From positions 1,488,001 to 1,552,000 of the forward strand of contig JAULSR010000004.1 in assembly GCA_030512295.1 (NCBI GenBank): DNA of 64,000 nucleotides, given 5' to 3'. The position numbers and the translations under genes were made by a program. Under the pieces are notes generated by a model that was not told where the DNA came from, made no database searches, and saw nothing but the letters and a program-made list of their open reading frames with translations. This DNA comes from Bombardia bombarda. Taxonomy: Eukaryota; Ascomycota; Sordariomycetes; Sordariales; Lasiosphaeriaceae. The first letter of the stretch is position 1. The number at the start of each line of letters is the position of its first letter. Positions 55,909 through 64,000 of the stretch are shown in pieces.

Positions 55909-56110
55909 GAGTACGATGACCAGGAACTGATCTATGATCGGCCTCCACCAGTTGATCCAGACGACAACCAATGGGAAGTCGAGAAACTCGTATCAAAGCG
56001 CCGAATAGGAAAAAAGTTGTTGTACCTGGTAAAGTGGAAAGGATATCCGGCAGGAGAAAGCAGCTAGCAAGAGAAAGTGGATATCCATCCCGAGCTTGTC
56101 AAGGATTATG
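55909..56110 (+). mobile_element. Dead Ty3/gypsy chromovirus fragment (integrase chromodomain)
   Basis: Translation from 55909 gives ELIYDRPPPVDPDDNQ, then WEVEKLVSKRR and LLYLVKWKGYPAGESS, a stop, then VDIHPELVKDYEARH. This is the chromodomain at the C-terminus of Ty3/gypsy chromovirus integrases, which targets integration to chromatin. The in-frame TAG at 56065-56067 stands where chromodomains have a Trp (TGG), a G-to-A change. No reverse transcriptase or RNase H remains nearby, so only the 3' end of pol is kept. Confidence 0.75.
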
Positions 56111-56789
56111 AGGCAAGACATCGACGAAGGCGCCATAGTCATGTAAAACCAGGGGCTTATCCCCACGGCATATTGCCTGGACGCCCTCTTAGCCCGGGAA
56201 TCTACATCACACGCTTCGGCCGTTCCAGTTATCCAACATGGAAAATATCGGATACGCCGACGGCTGCTCGCCGTGCAGGCCTCGCGGATAGTATTCTTGT
56301 GAAGAATAGAAATCGCAGACGGCGCACACATCAAGATATTAGATGGGGTAACTCGGTGTGGAAGCGACATGACGGAGAGAACGCTAAAACTCAGCATATA
56401 ATAAATTTGAGATCGGTTCTGATAAGTTGTACCATCCTCAAATCAAATGTGGAATTCGTGAGGCCTGCTTGATGATGAGTGCATACTAACAGCGCGTTGA
56501 GAATGCATGGGATTGACGTACCCAGGTCTCCCGCGTGATTCTCACTTCTTCCAAGGGTAGATCGGAGGATCGAAAAGCCACAGGGAGGTAAGGGTGCCAA
56601 TTTCGGTGACGTGCTGCGAAGAATCCACTGAGCAAATCAATCTTTAAACCTCATTCCACGTCATCAAGACCAATATACACCTACCCGATCTACTGGTCAC
56701 TTTGTCCGGCTAGTTTTAGCTATATTTTGGAATGAACCAACTGCGACAACGCTGCAGTGTGAAGTAAGAGAAACTCCGAACAGGCGCCC
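56111..56789. other. Intergenic, no gene seen
   Basis: Probably further degraded retroelement sequence next to the chromodomain fragment; no frame with recognisable features. Confidence 0.4.
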
Positions 56790-58834
56790 TCAATTCTCAT
56801 CGTCAGAATCCTCAAGCCAGGTGACCTTACCATCGGAATGCCTATGGAAGTATTGCCTGCTTTTTACGTCCCATTTCCAATACTCTTGAGCCTTGCTCTT
56901 TGGTTTGGATGATCCGCGAGAAGGTCTTTGCGATGACGAGGCCTTCCGTTTGTGGCCACTGCTACAGGAGACGTAGTCATCCACAGGTGGGGCTGACTTA
57001 GATGACGAGACAGAGCTTGACGCCGCTGGGGTGGGCTGGCAGGGTTGCTCAACCACTACGTACCCAGTTTCGTCTTCGTTCTTCTCTCCAAAAGTGCCGT
57101 CAGCAACGGGCAACGGACCTCCTTCCGAAATTGGGCGGAGGGCATTGCTCTGCTGCTTCCGGCACTCCTTTAGCTGATCCCTGATGGCATACGACTGTTT
57201 CCTCGCGTGGTCTTGTTCATTCCTCAGCCCTCTTCGGCCGTCTTTGAGCCCCTGGTGAGAGTCTATGAGGCTTGTCGACTTGATAAGATACTGGTGGTAT
57301 TCAAGCGTGCCGTCCGCCGATAGAGCAGCATAGTGTGCATACAGGTTGAGATTAGTACCATCCGTAGTGAAGGTCGTGACTTCTGCATGGCCCGGGGGAT
57401 CAGGTTTCCCGATATAGGAAAGGGCCTGGTTCCTCGCATAGACAAGGGCCGCTCCGTCATAGGCATTCTGCAGCTTCGCTTCCGCCATATCCTTCCCGGG
57501 GCCCTTCCACTCCCCGACCAAATGTGGTAGTGTTAAAGAGTAGGGGTTATCCTTGTAAAGGACGGCCCCGCCGACATGCTCATCAACCGGAAACGGGCGG
57601 AACTCTCGCATCGCAAGCCCCTCAACAAAGTCAGGCTGCGGAGCAGACAAGCCATTGTTGAAGCCAACGTCTTTTGGAAAGCCCGTGAATGCCTGGTTGA
57701 ACACTTGGTTGTATCCTTCGTCATCATACTTCTTCAGCAGCTGCCCGCTGACCTCAACGACCATGGTGGCTTCGTTAGGGGCTACCTCGACTCTGTTCAC
57801 ATAGCGCCTGTACTCTGGCTCAGTGGGCGAAGCGGTTGCGCGGGATCTGACGGCTCGTTCGCGGATATCCTCGAGGTTCTCAGGCGGCTTGGAACTGACG
57901 GGGGTCGAGGATGCCATTCTTGTAGGCATGGATAGCAAAGCCAGACGTCGTTGTTGATGTCGATACGACAGTGGATTCTGAGGCAGTAGGGACTGACGTC
58001 TTACTGGTTCCCTTCTTCCCCATCTTGTTGAATCCGGCCAAATTCTTCCGCGTCAATCGCGCCCGCTTTAGCTGCTGTCCGTTGTCGCCACCGTCGCTGT
58101 CGATCCGCCGTTTGCGCAACGGCGTGGCTGGAGAGACTCGCTCCTGTTCCTCGACCCTGGCTTCGAGAAGCGAGGTGGATGGTCGCCCGTGAGGCTTCGA
58201 CTGCTGCACAGTCTACACGAGCTGTGAGTAGTTGACTTATGTCAGCAAACGTATTCCTACCTCAATGGTCTGCTCTGTTTGTTCGTCCTCCGCTTCGAGT
58301 TGTGTATTCCTCCTCGTTAATCTGCGTCTCTGCGATGGTGATGTCCCGGCGCCTGCTTCGATCTGCCGTCCGAAAGAAGCTCTCGAAGGGGGAATAGAAT
58401 TCCCACTGCGGGCGGTCGGCTGTTCTTGAAGTCTTGCGCTACGCCTTGGGGGTCCTGTACATGATACCTTAGCATGTTTAACCCGTCTTGCAGATATGAT
58501 AGGACGCTCACGCCTTTGTGTGTCCGTCCGTGTCAACCGTACTCTCTTCGCAGGCGAGGAATCGTTCGTAGATGCAAGGTCCAGTGACCGTTTGCTGGAC
58601 TGCAAGGGCGTCGTGTCTTGTGCGAGACCTCCACCCGTTAGAGAACGACCTCCACTGCCTGGTGGAAGCTCTGCACCACGGGTTAGCATGTGTTCCAACT
58701 TTCCGGAAGCAGAGGCACTCGACATGCATACCTGGAGTCCTGCTTGCAATAGCGTCCAGCCGCTTCTCTTGCGGTGCCTTGAGTAGTTTGAGATGAGAGC
58801 GGCAGGCCCGCGGCTTGGAAACTCTTCCCCTCAT
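56790..58834 (-). CDS. DUF7924-type fungal accessory protein with a one-base frameshift
   Basis: Four exons (58732-58834, 58512-58670, 58261-58454, 56790-58212) are joined by well-formed introns. The N-terminal part is basic and low-complexity, with repeated KRVRLTRTDTQR, RRRLTRRNTQ and KRARLTRKNLAGFNKMGKK motifs that look like nuclear localisation signals. The conserved domain begins GFAIHAYKNGILDP and continues LEDIRERAVRSRATASPTEP, then NQAFTGFPKDVGFNNGLSAP, LPHLVGEWKGPGKDMAEAK and VTTFTTDGTNLNLYAHYA. A C-terminal Ser-rich tail ends WLEDSDDEN. Between GILDP and SKPPENLEDIR the frame changes by one extra base within about 57893-57904; no intron fits there. Corrected length would be about 625 aa. 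The family is lineage-expanded and its function unknown. The shift may be a real inactivation or an error. Confidence 0.75.
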
Positions 58835-60409
58835 GATGAGAAATGTGTGGTGTGTGAAAGAGGAACGGGTCTTGTATCAATATTCAGGCTGGCCGACGTA
58901 AAGGGCTGGTTAGACAAATGGCCGGCAATGGGTTGTTGGCCAAGTCTGTTTTCGTTGAGGTGGTCTGGCCAATTTAATCTAAGGCGCGTAAGGCATCAAA
59001 AAGTGGGAGCGGATAAAAATGATTGGCCACCTACTCCTCGATAATATGTGAGGCAGTTCGTGTGACTCCACCGCAACATCTGCAGGTGACAATCTTAGCC
59101 TTCTATTGGCTAGTGACACCAAGCTTGTCCTGCGAGCAAGCGCGGCGTGAAGCCCTCTGTGTTGTTTACATCCAGTAGATTTGCACTGGTTCGCAGTATC
59201 TCGCATGATGCGGCTCAGATCTGCCTTCGCAGTGATTTGCTGGCTGGAGATTTGGGGATATTGCCCATGCAACACCACACGATAACGTCTGCATTATGCT
59301 TACCTACCAACGACCGAAACGACGCCAACTTATAATGGTGAGGCGACTGGAAGAGTACGACCTGGCAGAGGGCGGCAGGATGGGCCATGGTGATGCTCAC
59401 CGTATCACGATGCTGAACTGTCAAGAGCACCTACGTTAGTGTAACGGAAAACCTTGGCTTCTCCCGTGCGTACGCAACCGACGCGATTCACTGCGTTGCT
59501 TGACATATTGAGGCTATGAGCGTGGGAGCCTCGAGCGGAACCGTCGTGGGATGCTGTTCGAATGGCGGTCTAGCAATCACAATAGGTACACCTGATGCCC
59601 CCGGTGGTTTCGACTGCCTCTTGATGGCGACCTCGTCAAGGTCCAGGCGAAGGATCCATGAGATAAGATCAAAGGGCTTTGATGGCCGCCTGAGCCAGAC
59701 CATTCTAAGCCACCTGCAGCAACACGGTTTCATGCCCTCCTAACGTGGTGGGCGACACGAAAGAATTGCCGCTGATACCTCCGTGGGCCTACACCAGGCT
59801 CTTGTCTCTCACCGTCCCAAGACCATCCTCTCTATCCATTGGCCAAAGGCTCGATGTTTATCCTCACACGGCTTGACAGCGCGTCAGTACTACTGTACCT
59901 TGAGCACCGGGACTTGCCTTACAAAGAGTTCCAGCAAATCCATTGAAGCCGTCCATACATACACCGAGAGAATTGACTGCCCTGGTTGAGTGGTATCATG
60001 ATTCACGGCTTGCGTTCGGTGAGTATGCGGGGGTTACAGTATCATTCAGGGAGCAATGAATGACCTGTCATCGCCCCAACCACGCTCACCCTTCCTGATA
60101 CGAATGCTCCACTGATTTTCCTACCTTGAGAATGTTAGCAGAAATGACCGTGCCGTGTGGGGTGGGGGGGCATGCGCTGTGACAGCCTCACACAACCGGC
60201 TTGTGCCTGGAGGATGGTGTTGGGGCGGCAAGACATGTGCGGAGCTCACTTTGGCCCCCATCTCCGAGTCACACGCACGTGTGGTTGCATGATCTGGCTC
60301 GAGGCTATCGTCACGGCAGCATAATTGGTTGTGAGATCAAGATGCGTTGTAGCCTACCGGCGCCATCTACACGAAAGTCGCGGCAGCAGCCAGGTGTAGG
60401 AGACACTCG
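58835..60409. other. Intergenic, no gene seen
   Basis: About 1.6 kb. Short frames only; the sequence could include further decayed accessory genes, but I could not match any. Confidence 0.45.
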
Positions 60410-60809
60410 AACTATCCTCGAATCTTAGCCAATGGGATTCCCAGATCTCGTTGTCCGGTTTGTTGGCGAGGATGACATTGAGGAGAGGTCAGATACGATC
60501 GAAGTCGAATCAGAGTTAACGGCAGCGTTGAGTTTCGATAGGTCGCTGAAGAGATTCTTACCTCCACCACGGGAGAGGAGGCGAGAGGTCCGGAGATCTT
60601 GTAGTGCCAAGAGGGCATCGAGAGATTTTGGAGGTCTGCATGCTCTTCTCTTCACAGATTAACTTGAAGGAAACGCGGAAAGCGTCAAGGCTTCTCCCAA
60701 TCGGATTGCTGTTGATGATCTCTGACGGAGTTTGATCTACCACGGCGGACATGCCATTTTGAAGAATCATCGGTTGGATGGGTCTAAAAGGTGTCGCGTT
60801 TCGTGGCAT
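60410..60809 (-). pseudogene. Decayed duplicate of the FunK1 kinase 5' end
   Basis: From 60809 the frame reads MPRNATPFRPIQPMILQNG, then SEIINSNPIGRSLDAFRVSF and LICEEKS. This is clearly related to the start of the FunK1 gene at 54447 (MPRNATSFSPIHPSLLKNV, SEIIKSNPIGKGLDPFRATF). After CEEKS the similarity continues in another frame as LDALLALQDLRTSRLL and LFSDLSKLNAAVNSDS. It then shifts again into DFDRI, stop, PLLNVILANKPDNEIW. The fragment is therefore broken by frame changes and a stop. It lacks the segment around the parental intron and ends before the kinase domain. Confidence 0.85.
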
Positions 60810-61196
60810 TTCTGGTCAGCCGCCTTGGAACAACAATGGCGCCGAGGGCCGTGTGTTTATCCGACCGCTGAACTAACCTTAGTTGTATAGCCTAGTGTCC
60901 TCCTGGCCGATGAAGGAAATCCTCGAAGTCCAGGTTGAGGTGTCATACTTAGCTGATACTGCTATCATGTTTGGTTTTCTTCCAGCTCTATCGCTTTCTT
61001 CTAGCCGAGTACCTACTTGCCCAAGATGAAGGAAACACCTCTATTTGACTGAATCCCAAATGTCTTGAGCAAGGTAATATAAATCTAGGTGTCATCATAT
61101 TCCATCTATCTTTCCAGCTCTAGCAATATACCCCAAGCTCAGCATGCAACACTGGACTGGTACCTGAGTACGTCTCTATTTTGTTTAGTATGGTCT
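60810..61196. other. Intergenic, no gene seen
   Basis: About 390 bp between the FunK1 fragment and the 3' end of the PI-PLC-like gene. No features. Confidence 0.6.
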
Positions 61197-63335
61197 TCAA
61201 AAGTTCATCTCAATCAACCTCGCCACCAGGTCATTGTCCTCGGGAAGCTCTGGATAATCAAGATTGACAATGCCCAGCCTGCAACGTCGTCGTGGTTGTC
61301 TCCCCTCCTCGCCTTCGCCTTCTTCACTCAACTGCTGCTGCAGCAACTGCAAAAACTCGCCCGTGAGCCTGTTCATGCCATTAACCCAATTCCTACGATA
61401 CCAGTCCGAGTGCGCGCCGACAGCGATCCACTTGGCCTCGGCAATCTCGCCGTGCTCAACCGGGTCCCCGACGGCAGAGCAAAAGTTGATATACCAGTCT
61501 TCATCTCTTGTCTCATGTTCCGTACCATCATCACTGATTCCCGTCTTTTGAACAGCCCCATTCATAACATCCCCACCACCTCCCTGGCCAGTTTCTTGCA
61601 GGGACATAGATTCCTTATCCCGATCATGTCCCGGCAAAGCCGCCGCCGGCGGTGGCGGCGGTCTTATCCTCGCCGCATCCGCCATCAACCTCGTCACAAA
61701 CCCACTCTTCGTAGCCACCAAATCCTGCAACGAGATCCTCTCGGCAAACTTCCACTTATCCTGCAGGTGCACCCGCACTCCCGTCGGCGTGACAATCGTA
61801 AACTGCGGGCTATCATCCACCCACGCGCTCAGGTCCAAGCCCAGCCGCACCGCCGGCGCCACACCCGGGTCCCCCAGATACCGCCTCAGCAGCACCGCGC
61901 GCCCGCGCACCTCGCCCAGCCGCGGCGTCACACACCCGACGAACCAGCGGGGCGTGCCGTCGGGCCACGGCGGCGCAGCGCCGATGGCATCCGCTACCGC
62001 GCGGTAAAACGGCAGCGGGTCAGCGAGCTGCGCGGGCGACGAGTCGTCGTTGTTGATCGACACCAGCACCGTCTCGGTCGGAATCCCGCCCCCGCTGGGC
62101 CCGCGGAGGAAGGCCCAGACCTCGTCCATGACGGAGGCGAAGGACAGGCCGCGGGGGAGGTCGAGCCGGATGCCGCCGTGGTAGCAGAAGAGCTGGTTGT
62201 CGTCGCCGCGGCGGCGGAGGCGCAGGTCGAGGAAGCGGATGCCGAGGGCGAGCTGCTGCGTGATGCTGAGGTACTGGGTGCGCACAAAGGGGATGTTGCT
62301 GCGCGCGCACGAGTCGTGGGTGCCGGGGATGGTGACGCCCGAGAGCGGGGTGTCGCCGGGGACGTCGGCCATCCAGGAGGAGAGGCTGTAGGTGAGGATA
62401 GGGCGGGAGTACCAGCGCAGGTCCCTTGTGGGGGTGTCGTCGTTGAAGATGCAGTGGATCCTGCCGTTGAGGATGGCGATCTGGGGCGGGTCGGCGGCGC
62501 GCAGGCCGCACAGGGCCTCGTGGGGCTGCCAATGGCCGTTGTTGAAGCACGCGATGGACACGGCGTGGCTGTGGTCGCCGGGGCCGTTCTCGATGAAGCC
62601 TAGGTAGGCGTCGTTGCCGTAGCTGGTGGCGCTGACGCCGCGGGCCGCGCGTCCCTCGCTCACGTCGTCGCACTGTGTCCAGAGGGAGTTTGTGTAGTCG
62701 TATGAGAAGCAGAGGATCTCGTGGGTGTCAGAGTCGGCGGCGCAGAGCAGATGCAGGACGCCGCCGATTACAAATAGGGCGGGTATGCCATCGAATGCAT
62801 GCTGGCCGTTTGGGGAGACAGGCACTGGGTCCGACCAGGCCCCGGAGGCGTCCGATGCTGAGGAACTGGAGGAACTGGCATGAGCGGAGGACATGGTCCA
62901 TATGACATGGTACAGAACGCCGTCGTCTCTGAGATAGACGAGGAAGAGCTTGTTGTGGAAGGCGACGAGACAGGGGCTGGAGCGCACGAGCGGGTTGGCG
63001 GGCAAGGGTAAAGGCCCCAGACAGGCCCAGGCCAGTTCCTTCTCGTCGTCGTAGAGATAGTGCATCATATCGCCCGTCTCGAGGACAATGACGGCGTGCA
63101 GATGGCCGTTCAGGTTGGCCATGACGGGCATACCGCTCGCGGGGAACGGCATGCGTTGGCCAAAGTCTCCATCGTCATCTGTGGCGGCATACCATATTTG
63201 GCCGTCGAGGTCGGTCCACAGGCACCAGAGCCGACCCCGTTGCGCCACAACGGCCGGCACGGTTCTGGACTGGCCGTGGCCATCGGCCTGTACGAACCCG
63301 GGGTTTGGCAGACTTCCTTGTGGGAGCCAGGACAT
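61197..63335 (-). CDS. PI-PLC X-domain phosphodiesterase with N-terminal propeller-like region
   Basis: An intronless 712-aa protein from the ATG at 63335 (MSWLPQGSLPNPGF); an in-frame ATG at 63458 would add 41 residues. Residues ~10-310 contain repeated beta-rich units such as GRLWCLWTDLDGQIWYAATD, HNKLFLVYLRDDGVLYHVIW and GVLHLLCAADSDTHEILCFS, suggesting a lectin- or propeller-like fold. The PI-PLC X domain follows. SGVTIPGTHDSCARSNIPF holds catalytic His340, GIRFLDLRLRRRGDDNQL the Asp/Arg region, and FCYHGGIRL the second His386. No Y or C2 domain is seen, so it resembles the bacterial-type, calcium-independent enzymes that cleave phosphatidylinositol or GPI anchors. A low-complexity insert lies near residues 565-630. 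No signal peptide is evident. Confidence 0.85.
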   Translation of the reverse strand: MSWLPQGSLPNPGFVQADGHGQSRTVPAVVAQRGRLWCLWTDLDGQIWYAATDDDGDFGQRMPFPASGMPVMANLNGHLHAVIVLETGDMMHYLYDDEKELAWACLGPLPLPANPLVRSSPCLVAFHNKLFLVYLRDDGVLYHVIWTMSSAHASSSSSSASDASGAWSDPVPVSPNGQHAFDGIPALFVIGGVLHLLCAADSDTHEILCFSYDYTNSLWTQCDDVSEGRAARGVSATSYGNDAYLGFIENGPGDHSHAVSIACFNNGHWQPHEALCGLRAADPPQIAILNGRIHCIFNDDTPTRDLRWYSRPILTYSLSSWMADVPGDTPLSGVTIPGTHDSCARSNIPFVRTQYLSITQQLALGIRFLDLRLRRRGDDNQLFCYHGGIRLDLPRGLSFASVMDEVWAFLRGPSGGGIPTETVLVSINNDDSSPAQLADPLPFYRAVADAIGAAPPWPDGTPRWFVGCVTPRLGEVRGRAVLLRRYLGDPGVAPAVRLGLDLSAWVDDSPQFTIVTPTGVRVHLQDKWKFAERISLQDLVATKSGFVTRLMADAARIRPPPPPAAALPGHDRDKESMSLQETGQGGGGDVMNGAVQKTGISDDGTEHETRDEDWYINFCSAVGDPVEHGEIAEAKWIAVGAHSDWYRRNWVNGMNRLTGEFLQLLQQQLSEEGEGEEGRQPRRRCRLGIVNLDYPELPEDNDLVARLIEMNF

Positions 63336-64000
63336 GGCGTTCTTGTTGTTTTCTAGTGGCTCGACACGTTGGATGAGTGGTGGTGGTGAGGGGGGCGGAT
63401 CAAACGAAATGCAAATGCTCAGACTGGCTGACGAGGGACATGAGCGCTCATGCTTCATGGCTCGACGGCTATTGCCAGGAAGTTCGGGTAGTAAGCCCTG
63501 ATGAGAAAGTTATCGAATAAGCAACACGTGGAGGATGAACGGAAGTGGCTGGCTGGCTCGCTGCAACCTATGCGCTAGGTGGCCGCTGTGTTTAAACCCG
63601 GTCTCAAAACCACGGCTTCATAACGTTGAGTGAGCCTCTCGTGTCTCGTCTGATATTTGCCATGCATATACATAACCGAAAGCATGGGAATGTACCTGAA
63701 TGATGTCTGACAGGCAAGGTGACGTAGGTAGGCGTTGTGATAGTGCCGCTACGGGTTCATGCCAGCAGTGATCAGATGAAACCCCCGCATCCCATGGATT
63801 GTCACGGTATCGCTCATCGGACGAAGAAGCGCTAGTCTAGCAACTATTTCTGGAGCTGAAACATGACAGCTGGACACCGCAGTAAGGCGTCGCGGGAGTC
63901 AAGGACAGGCAAATAGAGTACTTTTTTGTGAAGCGAAGAAAAGAAGATGCATTCTTTGACAAGTGGGTGCAATCATTCAAATCAGTACTTGCGATACTGA
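63336..64000. other. Intergenic, no gene seen
   Basis: Upstream region of the PI-PLC-like gene to the window edge. No coding signal. Confidence 0.6.

Noticed and set aside
56077..56472. 131-codon plus-strand frame after the chromodomain stop
   Set aside because: It begins at GTG and is the continuation of the dead integrase tail, not a separate gene.
61089..62603. 504-codon plus-strand frame opposite the PI-PLC-like gene
   Set aside because: Antisense shadow: Arg/Ala-rich translation of a GC-rich gene; the minus strand carries clear PI-PLC motifs.
1..64000. CRISPR arrays, bacterial operons or phage genes
   Set aside because: The window is eukaryotic: spliceosomal introns throughout and only fungal gene families. 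The tandem repeats seen are coding or microsatellite.

Overview
The window looks like chromosomal DNA of a filamentous ascomycete (Pezizomycotina), most likely a Sordariomycete. Genes are small and well separated. Most carry short introns (47-126 bp) with GTRNGN donors, CTRAC branch sites and YAG acceptors. Fungus-specific families are present: UstYa-like proteins, a FunK1 kinase, a DUF7924-type protein, a PTH11/rhodopsin-domain protein and a LaeA-like methyltransferase. Exon joins below were made by eye and checked for reading-frame arithmetic; no database was searched.

Left part (1-30.6 kb), mostly housekeeping: a partial GH17 glucanase, an F-box protein, a transglutaminase-like/Cyk3-type protein, an Rkm5-type lysine methyltransferase, a long-chain acyl-CoA synthetase, the calcium sensor NCS-1, the replication factor CDC45, a LaeA-like methyltransferase and a JmjC (KDM8/JMJD5-type) oxygenase. 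The Cyk3-type gene and CDC45 each need one extra base in a 7-base C/G run to read through.

Middle (31.5-48.6 kb), the region of greatest interest: a candidate ribosomal-peptide (RiPP) cluster of the ustiloxin/dikaritin type. At 41.5-42.2 kb a short gene encodes a signal peptide followed by six perfect copies of DADDLVKNSWSAR separated by protease-like spacers. Two UstYa-family (DUF3328) genes with HxxHC motifs lie at 37.3-39.4 kb. Around them are a GMC oxidoreductase, a SAM methyltransferase, a Nor-1-like short-chain reductase, a PTH11-like membrane protein and a secreted BBE-type FAD oxidase. Six of these genes form three divergent pairs. A 753-bp non-autonomous hAT element with an 8-bp target duplication sits in the shared upstream region of the second UstYa gene and the precursor.

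Right part (49.6-64 kb), accessory: a tiny charged protein, an APH-type kinase, a FunK1 kinase, a dead chromodomain fragment of a Ty3/gypsy retroelement, a DUF7924-type gene with one frameshift, a decayed copy of the FunK1 5' end, and a PI-PLC X-domain protein. Such fast-evolving families and relics are typical of variable or subtelomere-like chromatin, but no telomere repeat is seen.
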